In this document: positions 25,606-36,941 of the stretch, piece after piece
Numbering within the stretch: the first letter of the stretch is position 1
Layout: each line of letters begins with the position of its first letter
DNA from: Sipunculus nudus
Lineage: Eukaryota; Annelida; Sipuncula; Golfingiida; Sipunculidae
Reading direction: 5' to 3'
Assembly: GCA_026874595.1 (NCBI GenBank)
Contig: CM049307.1
Span: forward strand, 43,840,362 to 43,904,361
DNA: 64,000 nucleotides
Position numbers and translations under genes: made by a program
Notes under the pieces: model-generated
Told to the model about the DNA's origin: nothing
Databases searched by the model: none
What the model saw: the letters and a program-made list of their open reading frames with translations, nothing else

Positions 25606-26666
25606 TATATAACATATATATATAATATATATATATATAGTTTATATAACATATATATAAATATATTTATGTGTGTTGTATAACATATATTGATGGAAAT
25701 AACATACAAGTATTGATCCTATTATTTAAATCTGCAAATATTTTGATAAGTTACCCAGTGGATCCTTAGATATACTATACTGTTCTATAAAACTTTCTCT
25801 GAGACAAGCCATTCTCAGAATTCTGAACAGGTACACTTTTTGTTCTATGCCAACCTGTACTAGTATATACCAGTTTGGGATTGACATTTTATAAGTGGAG
25901 AGTAAGAGTTAATATGACATAATGCATACAAATGATCAATGCCATTAAGTGCAACTGCTAATTAGTCATCATTGCTCTGGCCCAGGTGGACCTTACCCTG
26001 TTATTTCATCTCAGTAACAATTAAGTAACAGGGTGAATGAGCGGGGTGTCCACTCATGGTATTAACTTTAGCAGTTCCTTTGCTTCGCTGACAAGAAAGT
26101 CTAGTGACTCAAAGTAAGCTCAAAGTATGCTTTTCGGTCCAATATGAATGGCTACTGAATGGTGCATTTACTGCTGGCTGTAAACCATCAGTCCATCACC
26201 AGTACAGCCAGTCTGGGCTAGGGTCTGGCCTGGAGCATGTGCAGGCACATTAAAGAAGTCTGATTAGTATATGCATGTCTTCCATGCCTAGAGTCAAGAA
26301 GACTATTATTATGATTATGCAATTAGAGAGTAATACACCTCTGACCTTTGTTCATCTGTTCGATCATTATCATTAACTGTTGAAATATAAATATTTAATA
26401 ATTAATTAATGGTTATTCTGATAGCTAATAATTACAAATTCCCAATATATAAAACTCAGAAAAGTTTAAATAGGAAGATACTTCATCTGGGAAAATCAAG
26501 GAAGTACCCACATTAGCTTGGAAAATGTACCCACTTTACAGAATAAAGAGGTGCCCACATTAGCTAAGCATAATAAAGAGAAGGAAAATGGGACTTCCCA
26601 AAAGTGCCCACTTTATAGAGGTGCCCAGTTTATGGAGGTGCCCATGCACTAAGAAAGGTTCGACTG
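25339..26666. mobile_element. Pogo/mariner-like non-autonomous element
   Basis: CAGTCGAACCTCTATAATG at the left is answered by CAGTCGAACCTTTCTTAG on the reverse strand at the right. TA sits directly outside both ends (25337-25338 and 26667-26668). Subterminal units of GTGCCCACTTTATAGAGGTG type recur 2-3 times at the left (25355-25425) and about six times at the right (26497-26645), inverted relative to each other. CAGTNGAACCTC-type ends with a TA target are typical of pogo/Tigger-like IS630-Tc1-mariner elements. The 1.3-kb interior has no transposase ORF and includes (TA)n runs at 25570-25640. Confidence 0.75.
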
Positions 26667-26668
26667 TA

Positions 26669-27397
26669 TACAAATTCGAAAAAAAAAAGAAAAAAAATGT
26701 ATGCTCCTCTGTGATCCCCTTTCATACCGTTTTCATACTTTACTGATTCCCTGAGCTACCCATAAACACTTACAGCTTTGTTGGATAAACTGAGGCGTGT
26801 ATCCCCCCCCCCCCCCCAATGGATTGTAAATTAAAACAAATGAAAATGAAAATTTCTGTCTATTCTCAAATCCACTTGTAAGTACCCCTGCTAATTTAGA
26901 CCTAGACTATACGTGTAAATTTATTTCTTTCGGTGTTGAAATTAATATTGGAGTAGTTAGATGTTGTATTATGTGTAGAAGGTACAGGTGATAGGTGGAA
27001 AGTCTAAGACCTTTAATGGTTTATATCTTGAACATTGATTCAATCTTGTTTTTTTTTAAATAAAAGTAATACATTTATATTTTGTCTTTTCACTGTTGAT
27101 ATAACAAAATTATAAAATATAAGTATGTAATGCAGTAATATATTAAGATATCAATGTATACATTTTATCAATAGTCCCACAATTCGTAACTTGCAGAGGT
27201 TTGTTTTGGGTGAAAATACGCCTAAGAACTCGGCCTCGACCCTTCGAAAACCAGTCCCGCTCAAAAACGGCGGACCTATTTCTACTGCTATTACTTTTAC
27301 TTCTTCTATAACTACTACTACTACTACTGCTAATAATAATAATAATAATAATAACACATGTCTTCACTTTTGTTTAACGCAAATCCGGACTATTTTA
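26669..27397. other. Unassigned intergenic sequence
   Basis: An A-rich run near 26680, a C15 tract near 26804 and short (TAC)n/(AAT)n runs at 27311-27352. ORFs across the triplet repeats are artefacts. Confidence 0.4.
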
Positions 27398-27645
27398 CAG
27401 TTACCTGCAAATCTAGCGAATAAATCTTGAGTTTGGTCCTTGACAGAGTTACTATACACACTGCACACTGAAAATGCCTAGCGACCATGCATCTCGGTTT
27501 ATAGCGACCACCTCGAAACAACGACAACGTTTTACTGGTCCCGATTATTCGCTCTTAATATTAGACCTCGCTGAGACGGACCCTCTCACATATGACACCA
27601 CTTGTTCGAAGTCCCGATGGTGGTCCTAAATTGGAGGTTTTACTG
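27398..27645. mobile_element. Possible 248-bp pogo-like MITE
   Basis: The right end reads (reverse complement) CAGTAAAACCTCCAATTTAG, a pogo-style terminus, with TA at 27646-27647. The left end CAGTTACCTGCAAATCTAG at 27398, preceded by TA, is a degenerate match. Internal GCGACCACCTCG/GGTCC blocks resemble subterminal repeats. The right end is convincing. The left end is weaker, so the boundary is tentative. Confidence 0.45.
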
Positions 27646-27952
27646 TATATTGAACTTCTGCCTTTGGGGGCTTTTGACTTTAGGATCATTTGAACAAGCT
27701 ATATGACTCATTCTATTTAATTGCTGTATAATGCATTTAAGTATATATACAATTGCAAGTAAAACGATAACAAACAACATTAAGTTTCAGGCGTGACAGG
27801 CATATTACTGTTTCCCGGAAGATATAAAATATTGTTACAGTCTATAGTAAAAAAATGCTTTAACAATTGACAGGATTGGATTGTACAAAATAATAATAAA
27901 AAAGTTTAATAATCTCAAACTACACCAAAAGTGGAGATCTTTGTTTTGTCGT
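27646..27952. other. Unassigned spacer
   Basis: AT-rich sequence between the small MITE and the ATT array. Nothing is recognised. Confidence 0.4.
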
Positions 27953-27956
27953 ATTA

Positions 27957-28008
<52 letters not shown>

Positions 28009-28017
28009 TATTATTAC

Positions 28018-28069
<52 letters not shown>

Positions 28070-28259
28070 GATATTATTGTATTACTATTATTATTATATA
28101 TATAATTATTATTATTATTGCTATTATTATTATTTTATCATTATTATTATTAGTAGTAGTATTACTATTATTATCATTATTATTATAACTATTATTGACA
28201 CTGTTATTATAATTATTATTACTATTATTATTTTTATTGTTATTGCTTTTGTTATTATG

Positions 28260-28313
<54 letters not shown>

Positions 28314-28344
28314 TGTTATTATTATTATCATCATTATTATTGTT
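27953..28344. repeat. (ATT)n trinucleotide array
   Basis: About 390 bp of ATT units with scattered single-base changes (ACT, GTT, ATC), one of the longest simple arrays here. The long Leu/Ile/Tyr-only or Asn-only ORFs are translations of this array. Confidence 0.95.
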
Positions 28345-28480
28345 ATATCCGTGTGTATCCGATAATTAGACCATTTTTCAAATTATTTATACGGTCAGAC
28401 TTCCTGTTTTATATGTTCAAATGTTAAACAATACTGTGTTAAAAATAAATTCCCTCTCCACTGCGCCAGATTTATGAGAA

Positions 28481-29100
28481 TTTAGATATTTCTAGGAACT
28501 TCGTGCACTGACAAACGATGCCATCCTCCAGCCATCGACAACCACTTCAACACGCATGCGCTCAGGACATGCGCATTTAGTCAGTTTACAAATATTTGTG
28601 CTAACGATTAAATACCCAATGTGTGGTTACGGTAGCAAAAGTGAAAACGTAAACAGGCGGTTTCAATGGTCGGAAGAGAAGGTCAAACGAGTCCTAAGTG
28701 CTTATAGGAACCATTTTTCCTGAAGTACCTTCTCGCCCTCTCAGCAGGAGAGTGCACAGAGGTGACGCTACCCCTGTTATTCCGGTGGACGTCTCTGGGT
28801 CGCGCCTCTGCGACGCCTTGCGGCCGAAGAGCAAACAGCCAAACCACTTATGACCTCTTTCTCTGTAGCACATTCTATGGGTAATAAAGTGCGGGAGGGT
28901 TCTTTTACGATACTCTAAGAAAACAATTATTCCTTTCGAGTACCGTTTAACCCGGCGGTCAGTTTATCAATGCTTGTTTAAAATCACCCCACCTGCTGAT
29001 TATCGCTAATGGCTGGCACCTATTAATAACCGGTTACCTGTTATCACTCCAGGTCACGTGCGGATTATCTCAGTTGCTATCGTGGTACCATAAATTAAAA
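28481..29100. other. Complex GC-balanced island
   Basis: No simple repeats. It contains NRF1-like words (CATGCGCTCAGGACATGCGCA spans 28554-28574), GC-rich blocks (28740-28840) and homeodomain cores (GGTTACC, GCTAATGG). It may be an enhancer or a distal promoter. No exon with a good frame is visible. Inference only. Confidence 0.3.
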
Positions 29101-29454
29101 AAAAAGACACATAAAGATGAACGGTTTTGTTGAAATGCTCGGGTAGAATTAGATTTCATACTGAATAAATTTGCAAAAAATGTCATGCTCAAATAAATTT
29201 TGTTTACATAAGGGTCCTGTATAAATATAGAGAAGTTGAGATTAAATACAATGTCCTATGTGACTACTGAACTAAAAGTGATCAGAATACAATCAACAGA
29301 TATACAGTAACATAATCACAACTGATCTCATGTGCAAGTGCATGTGATGAGTATAAATGCAGCAGTATATTCAAGTTGATATATATATATATATCTAAAT
29401 ATATATATATGTGTGTGTGTGTAAATGTGTAACAAAGGGTAAATGAGTATGCAT
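29101..29454. other. Unassigned spacer with a short (TA)n
   Basis: AT-rich sequence with TA and GT units at 29379-29422. No gene. Confidence 0.4.
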
Positions 29455-29460
29455 ATGTCA

Positions 29461-29722
29461 CAGGCCGGATCTAAATCTAGTCCAGTTTAGAACTGACCTA
29501 TAGGCCAGATCACAAATGGGATCAGGTCTAAGCCAGATCACGATTTGGATCTGGTCTATGTCATTTCTAAACAGGACTAGTCCAGATCCCAGTCTTAATC
29601 TGGACTAGACTATATCAATATATATCCAGCTTCTTAATTTTAGTCTGGTCTAAGCTAGTTCTAAACTGGGCCAGACCAAATTACTATTGGGATGTAGACT
29701 AGACCGGATCAAAATCTATACC
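29461..29722. repeat. Palindromic array of CTGGTCTAAGCCAGATC type
   Basis: About ten short self-complementary units (CTAGTCCAG, CTGGTCTAAGCCAGATC, TCTGGACTAGACTA) follow each other. Outer parts are inverted: CCAGTTTAGAACT on the left (about 29483) is matched by its reverse complement on the right (about 29657). It has the same design as the other foldback-like elements here. Ends and target duplication are unclear. Confidence 0.65.
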
Positions 29723-30829
29723 ATCTCAACAAAATTTGTGAGTTAAAACGGGTTGGCAGGTCTCAATAAGAATCTGCTTAATTCATTTAATTCATCCATG
29801 AACATAAATAAACAGGGATGACACGCGTTATATATATTATAAGACTGACTGTAGCCGTGACAACCAGACTCAGTAGGCACTGATAATTGGGCTGGTCAGT
29901 CAGTAAGCTGGTCGTATAGACTCTTTAATGCCAGAGGGTCGAAACGGCGCTACAGATTGACCAGACCGAACTCAAACATTAAGTTTGCTATGACCAAATC
30001 AAAACTTAAATTGTGATACGCCGTATTTTACAGTCATGAAAAGGTGTTTGATAACGTTATTGTGCATTTGAATTTTCTCAAGAAATTTGAAAAACTCTGC
30101 TTTTTTTTTTAAAGTTAAGAGATAATTTTTATAAATTTGAGTACATACTTAAATATGTAAATATAAAGTTTTTTTAAAGAACTGTACTTCATTTAAAGCA
30201 AGTTATAACCATGGGTATATATCATTAATGCAGTTGAATCTCACTCTCTCAAACTTTCTCTAAAAATGTTTTTTATAAGGTTGGTAGATCAAATTTTTTT
30301 TATCAGCCGCTAACTTTACAAACAAATATTTACAAATTATGGTAGATGCTTTGTGGCTGTTTTTCAGTGACATGCAAAGTAAAGTTCTGATATAATAAGA
30401 TATACGTAGGGGCGAGTACATGGATATATTTTTATAGGTTACATTCGTTTTAAAGTTTGGTAATACAAATACATTCAAATGCAAAGTATATATATAATAC
30501 AATATATAATATTAATATATTGATAGATTATATTAATGGAAATATAAACAAGGCTTTTACATGAGAAACAAGAATTTTCTCTTGAAGCATAATTAACCGC
30601 TGTTTTCACACTGGGGCTATAACTCAAACGGAGTATCATGGTATTTATCATTGCTTAATATATGTGCATGCATGAAAACCGTGAAAATCAACATCATGTT
30701 TATAATGATGACTAATCATTAATTATAAGTGAGTGTTCTATTTTGTTCAATACGAATATTTATTTGAACCGCATGCTTTGACTTCAAAAAACAAAATTTT
30801 ATCTACACTGCAAAATAGATTGTTCACAC
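29723..30829. other. Unassigned AT-rich sequence
   Basis: Nothing recognisable. An 80-residue minus-strand ORF at 30260-30502 lacks motifs and is judged random. Confidence 0.4.
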
Positions 30830-31730
30830 AATAAAAGGTGCCGTTGAATTAACGTGTGTAGTTAACCAATTATCGCCCGGCAGTCGCTGCGGTATCATTT
30901 GGTAATTAAATCACTCAGAGCAATTGGATGCGGACACTTTTTGGCTGGCGTCGTAAAACTAAACAGGGCAAATATAGGAGAAACGAGGTTTGATCGCTCA
31001 CTTACGTTCAGCTCGGCTAATCCGGTAATAGATCGCAGACCATTGAAGCCAACGCCCGCTGTTGGTTAAACAAAGTGTGCCGGAGTTCATTTTGCGCTCA
31101 TTAATTATTTTACTTCTTATTCATCACGTTCACTGATCCGCAAACTTAAACGGATCTAGACATTAGCCGGGGGTTTCTTAATACAACGCGACTGGAGACG
31201 GGATGAAAAGGTCTTAAAAACGCTAGTCGTTACTAATTTGATTGAGAGGAAAAAATCTGTCATGTCTCCTAAACGAAAGACAATTACATCTGATTACAAT
31301 ATATCCATTAAAATGTCTGCCGGACTAAAATTGGAGCGTGGAGCGAAGCGAATAAGAGCTCTTTATATTGTTATCAAGTTTCAAGTCGCGGGGCATTCGC
31401 ACTTGTAACCACGAGCAGTTCTCGCTCACGAGATCTCCCGCGGTGCCGGACCACAGATTGGTTTTGCCAAATATTGGGGCCCGCTCACCGGTTAATTAGC
31501 ACGTGTTGTAATGGGTATTAATCAAATCATTGGTTTTCCAGATCGAACGGAATAAATAAGCCCTTAATGGACTCGTTCAGTGGGAACACAGGGTAAATTT
31601 ACAGAGTGTTGCTCCACAGACGTACATGTGGCCACAGCAGGATATCTTAAACCTAGCTATCAAGGAACGGGTCTGCTAAATATATTACCTGACAGTGAAA
31701 CAAAAGAGGTTTAGTGTTTCACGTGTCAGT
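30830..31730. other. Strongest candidate noncoding regulatory island
   Basis: Nine hundred bases with no simple repeat, balanced composition and dense homeodomain-type sites. Examples are CCAATTATCG near 30866, TGGTAATTAAATCA near 30900, TTAATTATTTTAC near 31101 and GGTTAATTAGCACGTG near 31490. CpG-containing words are frequent. There are stops in all frames, so it is not an exon. It lies 20 kb upstream of the neurogenin gene, a plausible enhancer distance. Conservation was not testable. Confidence 0.4.
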
Positions 31731-32514
31731 ACAATAGCCCCTGGTCCGAAAACGCCTGGTCCACCTGGGCGGTTATAGTAAGTAGCCATAACAAATACGC
31801 TGGGGGCGCGGGCAAAACCACGCCCATCAAGTTCCTAGAATTACACGAGGATTTCTAGGACAGCCCAAGAAATCCCCTGAACTCTTACTCACGGATCGAA
31901 ACTCTGATGAGACACCTGAGTGCACTATATTATATATTGTATTACATGAATATCACATTTATATTACGTGTATATTACATGTACATTATATAATATAATA
32001 TTATATTATATTAGATTAGATTAGATTATAGTTTAGCATAGTATAGTATAGTATAGTATAGATAGTATAGCATAGTATATATAATGTTATAATATATAAC
32101 ATTGCATTAAAATCTATTGTATTATTATTATATTATTTTATATTACAAATGTGTATTATGTACATTTCATTACATTATATTATATAATACCATATAATAT
32201 GGTATTACATGATAGAAGTGTATAGCACAGCACAGCATAGCATAGCATCGCAGAATATTTTGTCCCATGTCATATATCAACATGTTTATCTAGCAGTATA
32301 TAGTTAAGGTGAAGAGTTATAGCGTTATAAGCGTTGGTTGTATACATTATATCAACCTGGAGTAATATTTAGAATGACCCATAAGTGCAGCTCGTATACA
32401 ACGAGGTATGCTGTCTTTACATTAACCATGATACAAAAAGGTATATAATGGATGTAAATGTTCCTTGACGACCGGTAACACGGGAACATTTACCGTATAA
32501 ACCCAATATCAAAC
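31731..32514. repeat. Degenerate (TATAG)n and ATTACAT repeats in unassigned DNA
   Basis: ATTACATGTATATT-like words (31930-31990), (TATAG)n at 32040-32075 and CAGCATAG units at 32226-32250 form a low-complexity zone bordering the minisatellite domain. Confidence 0.6.
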
Positions 32515-32891
32515 TAAAGAGTGGAAGAGGACAGAGGGGTTGGAGAGGAATCTTTCTTTACAAAATGTAGAGGATGTTCGGACGGGAAAACGAGCGGGGG
32601 GGGGGGGGGGTCAAGATGACTTGTGTACGAAATGTAGGGATGGGAAGTGGGCAATGATGGGTCAAAACGTGCTGTATATATACAGTGTTGAGGATTGGGG
32701 TGGGCACGTACGGGACAAAACGCACTGTATATACTAGTATACAATGTTCAGAACGGGTAGTGGGCACTGACGGAACAAAACTTTTCGTATATATGCAGTG
32801 TTGAGAATCTGTATAGGCAATGAGGGACGAAACGCCAGCACTGTATGTACAGTGTTGAAGATGGGAATTGGAAATGAGGGGGCAAAACACG
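32515..32891. repeat. Diverged units of the 52-bp minisatellite
   Basis: Five or six degenerate units with the core CACTGTATATACAGTGTTGAGGAT and a GGGCACTGACGGGACAAAACG-like spacer. They are much less alike than the units after 33151. A G14 tract is at about 32597-32610. Edge units are older, as usual for arrays homogenised at the centre. Confidence 0.8.
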
Positions 32892-33150
32892 TACTGTGGT
32901 TGCCTTTTTGTTCGCGTGGGTTTTATTTTCGCGATATTCGCGAATGGGATATAATCGCGAATATGAAACCCTCAGGAATATATAAGCTGTCCTTTTATCG
33001 AGGTTGCACAATAGGGTATGATGCATCTGCACAAATGGATAAATTATCACACCTCCAAAAACATGGTTTATTAATCAACAACATACTCTGTGGATGGTAT
33101 ATCGGAACCTTCTCCTGCAAACACGTAATCATAATTTCAATACAAACTCA
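32892..33150. repeat. TTCGCGA-rich module, copy 1
   Basis: Begins TACTGTGGTTGCCTTTTTG, then repeats TTCGCG/CGCGAA words, then AATCGCGAATATGAAACC. A second copy is at 36994-37204. Both interrupt minisatellite units, and both end with a TGCAAACAC block. The TTCGCGA words form a hairpin-prone segment. I infer an inserted element or part of a higher-order repeat. Confidence 0.75.
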
Positions 33151-35408
33151 ATCAAAACTCACTGTATATGCAGTGTTGAGGATGGGAAGTGGACAATGAG
33201 GGGACAAAACTCACTGTATATGCAGTGTTGAGGAGGGGAAGTGGACAATGAGGGGACAAAACGCGCTGTATATGCAGTGTTGAGAAGGGGAAGTGGACAC
33301 TTACGGGACAAAATTCATTGTGTATGCAGTGTTGAGGATGGGAAGTGCACAATGAGGGGACAAATCTCACTGTATATGCAGTGTTAAGGAGGGGAAGTGG
33401 ACAATGAGGGGACAAAACTCATTGTATATGCAGTGTTGAGGAGGGGAAGTGGACAATGAGGGGGCAAAACGCACTGTATATGCAGTGTGGAGGGGAAGTG
33501 GACAATGAGGGGGCAAAACGCACTGTTTATGCAGTGTGGAGGATGGGAAGTGGACAATGAGGGGGCAAAACGCACTGTATATGCAGTGTTAAGGAGGGGA
33601 AGTGGACAATGAGGGGGCAAAACGCACTGTATATGCAGTGTTGAGGAGGGGAAGTAGACAATGAGGGGGCAAAACGCACTGTATATGCAGTGTGGAGGAT
33701 GGGAAGTGGACAATGAGGGGGCAAAACGCACTGTATATGCAGTGTTAAGGAGGGGAAGTGGACAATGAGGGGGCAAAACGCACTGTATATGCAGTGTGGA
33801 GGATGAGAAGTGGACAATGAGGGGACAAAACTCACTGTATATGCAGTGTTGAGGATGGGAAGTGGACAATGAGGGGGCAAAACGCAATGTGTATGTGTAT
33901 TGTTGAGGATGGGAAGTGGACAATGACGGGACAAAACGCACTGTATATGCAGTGTTGAGAAGGGGAAGTGGGCAGTTACGGCACTAACACTGTATATATA
34001 TGCAGTGTTGAGGATGAGAAGTGGACAATGAGGGGACAAAACGCGCTGTATATGCAGTGTGGAGGATGGGAAGTGGACAATGAGGGGGCAAAACTCACTG
34101 TATATATGTAGTTTTGAGGAGAAGAAGTTGGCACTGACGGGACAAACGCACTATATATTTGCAGTGTTTCGGATGGGAAGTGGACAATGAGCGGACAAAA
34201 CGCCCTGTCTTCGCAGTGTTGAGGAAGGGAAGTGGATAATGAGGGGACAAAACTCACTGTATATGCAGTGTTGAGGAGGGGAAGTTGAAAATTAGGGGAC
34301 AAAACTCACTGTATATGCAATGTGGAGGATGGGTAGTGGACAATGAGGGGACAAAACTCACTGTTTATGCAGTGTTAAGGAGGGGAAGTGGACAATGAGG
34401 GGACAAAACGCGCTGTATACGCAGTGTTGAGGAGGGGAAGTGGACCATGAGGGGACAAAACGCACTGTATATGCAGTGTTGAGGAGGGGAAGTGGACAAT
34501 GAGGGGACAAAACGCGCTGTGTATGCAGTGTTGAGGAGGGGAAGTGGACAATGAGGGGACAAAACGCGCTGTATATGCAGTGTGGAGGATGGGAAGTGGA
34601 TAATGAGGGGACAAAACTCACTGTATGTATGTAGTGTTGAGGAGGGGAAGTTGGCACTGACGGGATAAACGCACTGTATATATGCAGTGTTTCGGATGGG
34701 AAGTGGACAATGAGGGGACAAACGCACTGTATATATGCAGTGTGGAGGATGGGAAGTGGACAATGAGGGGGCAAAACGCACTGTATATGCAGTGTTAAGG
34801 AGGGGAAGTGGACAATGAGGGGGCAAAACGCAATGTGTATGTGTATTGTTGAGGATGAGAAGTGGACAATGAGGGGACAAAACGCACTGTATATACAGTG
34901 TTGAGAAGGGGAAGTTGGCACTTACGGGACAAACACTGTATATATAAGCAGTGTTGAGGATGAGAAGTGGACAATGAGGGGACAAAACGCGCTGTATATG
35001 CAGTGTGGAGGATGGGAAGTGGACAATGAGGGGGCAAAACTCACTGTATATATGTAGTTTTGAGGAGGGGAAGTTGGCACTGACGGGACAAACGCACTGT
35101 ATATTTGCAGTGTTTCGGATGGGAAATGGACAATGAGGGGACAAAAACGGCAGTGTATATGCAGTGTGGAGGATGGGAAGTGGATAATGAGGGGTCAAAA
35201 CGCAATGTATATGTCTATATGGGTAGTGGACAATGAGTCGACAAAACGCACTACATATGCAGTGTTTCGGATGGAAAAGGGACAATGAGGGGGTCAACGT
35301 ACTGTCAATGCAGTTTTGAGAAGGGGAAGTGGACAATGAGGGAGCAAAACGTACGGTATATTTGCCGTGACGAGGATTGACTGTGAGCAATGAGTCGACA
35401 AAACGCAT
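33151..35408. repeat. Minisatellite array A, about 42 units of about 52 bp
   Basis: The unit reads GGACAAAACGCACTGTATATG, then CAGTGTTGAGGAGGGGAAGT, then GGACAATGAG. Its core CACTGTATATGCAGTG is nearly palindromic. Variants (GGGGGC for GGGGAC, TGTGGAGGAT for TGTTGAGGAG, a GGCACTGACGGGAC form) recur in blocks, which suggests a higher-order repeat of several units. Because the unit is close to a multiple of three, long minus-strand ORFs (up to 353 codons) run through it. Their repeated Cys/His/Pro-rich peptides come from the repeat and are not evidence of a gene. Confidence 0.95.
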
Positions 35409-35410
35409 TA

Positions 35411-36939
35411 GTCCATGATCCGACATTTTATCAGTTTCAAAAAGGTGGCAAGTTCTATATCATACCTTTTGGAAAGTTTTTTACCTATACTTTACATTTC
35501 TGTATGATAGCAGTGCCATATGAGTAGCTTATTGTCTATATCAAGCCTCTAAACTCGAACAACAAAAATGTCATTTTGACAAAAATCATATGGCAAAGGA
35601 AATGATTTGATTGTTTTCCGAAAGCTTGGTTATATTTCTGTAAAATCATATATCAGGTGAGAAAATATCACAAGGCAGAGCCAGGTTTCTACAGTTTTTA
35701 CGTTCCCCCCACCTGTTTCCATTTTCATAAATTTACAGGATAACATTTCTTTGATCTTAAATGTTTAAAGTTCATAATTGACAAGAAGATACTCATTTGA
35801 CAGCTAGTGCTAATATGCAGAGACGCCAACGAGAGATAACAAGAAATATAGAAAAAAACTGTATTAGCTACTAAGAAAAATATGAAATAATTTGTAATTG
35901 CAATCCATAATTTGTGATAATATGTCTTCAGTAGAAAGCTGTAATTTCCTTAATGCTGAAAATCAGAGTTTAACCTGGATTTTTTCTTTTATTGGCCCAC
36001 TTTTAAAGCTTCATTTGCTAAATACAGAACAGGAAACCCTCAAATTTGTTGATTTGCCTTCAATTAATAAAGAATTTCCCACAATAAAAATAAAAAACAC
36101 ACTCAAATGCAAATAAATGTCTTAATTAATATCTTCTAAGATGATTTTCTGCTTTGATACAATGCTTTACAAGCATTTCCAAAAGTATCATAACTGTTAT
36201 GCCTGAAGATATATACAATTTTCACTTGAGCCTCAGTTTCGTAACCTTTTGACCTTTAATGACCTCATTAATCGATCAATTTGCATATTGGTCATTTCAA
36301 TGTATAGGAGACTTGAATACAACCATTTTAAGTGGTAATTTATTATTCTGCTATCATTAGATCTAGAGATATAGCAGTTTATGGGCATAGCTTATGACAT
36401 CATTTTCTGAATTATTACAGGTTTACCAGAACTCTACCACCTTTTGTTTGTTACGTCTAATGGTCTAGTTCACGAATGTGAGGAGTAATATCAGGGACAT
36501 TTCATGCCCACGGGAACCTCGACACCTAATGAAGTATTTGTGTCTGCCACACAAGTAAAATTTTTAAAAATCAAATTGGCCATATGCTATATTGGTGTCA
36601 TGACATGTGACCTTACTATATTTTATGTAAAACTTCAATGACCGTGTATACAATCTTTATATCTTCCGAGCGTTCAGTTGCCACATCAAGTGCGTATTTA
36701 GGACCAGCGAAAGCTTTTCTGTTGTCATTTATGTTTCACCATTTCCTTTGCCGACATTTTTCCCAAAATGACATTTTCGTCTTCCGAGTTTAGAGGCCTA
36801 AAATAGACACTAAGCTACTCATTTGCACTGCTTTTATACGAAAATGTAAAGTAGAGCTAATAAGCTTTCACAAAATGTATGATAGAATGTGTCACCTTTT
36901 TGATACCAAAATTCTAAAAAAGCTACCTGGCTCATGGAC
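35411..36939. mobile_element. TA-flanked TIR element inserted in the minisatellite
   Basis: Ends GTCCATGATCC and (reverse complement) GTCCATGAGCC are bordered by TA (35409-35410, 36940-36941). The TIRs extend about 190 bp with gaps, including TATCA..AAAAAGGTG, ACTTTACATTT, GAGTAGCTTA and CCTCTAAACTCG blocks on both sides (35450-35580 and 36770-36900). The flanks rejoin to a normal minisatellite unit (ACGCAT / GCATGCAGTG), so this is an insertion into a pre-existing array. No transposase ORF is seen in the 1.5-kb interior; a 72-residue frame at 35898 is featureless. Non-autonomous Tc1/mariner-type element. Confidence 0.8.
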
Positions 36940-36941
36940 TA

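Noticed and set aside
27957-28427. 156-codon Leu/Ile/Tyr ORF and antisense Asn ORF
   Set aside because: Translations of the (ATT)n array.
33151-35408. CRISPR-like regular repeat array
   Set aside because: Units are contiguous with no unique spacers, and the setting is eukaryotic.
34365-35426. 353-codon minus-strand ORF and several 80-190-codon neighbours in 33.1-35.4 kb
   Set aside because: They translate the 52-bp minisatellite; peptides repeat with the DNA unit in several frames and no domain is visible.
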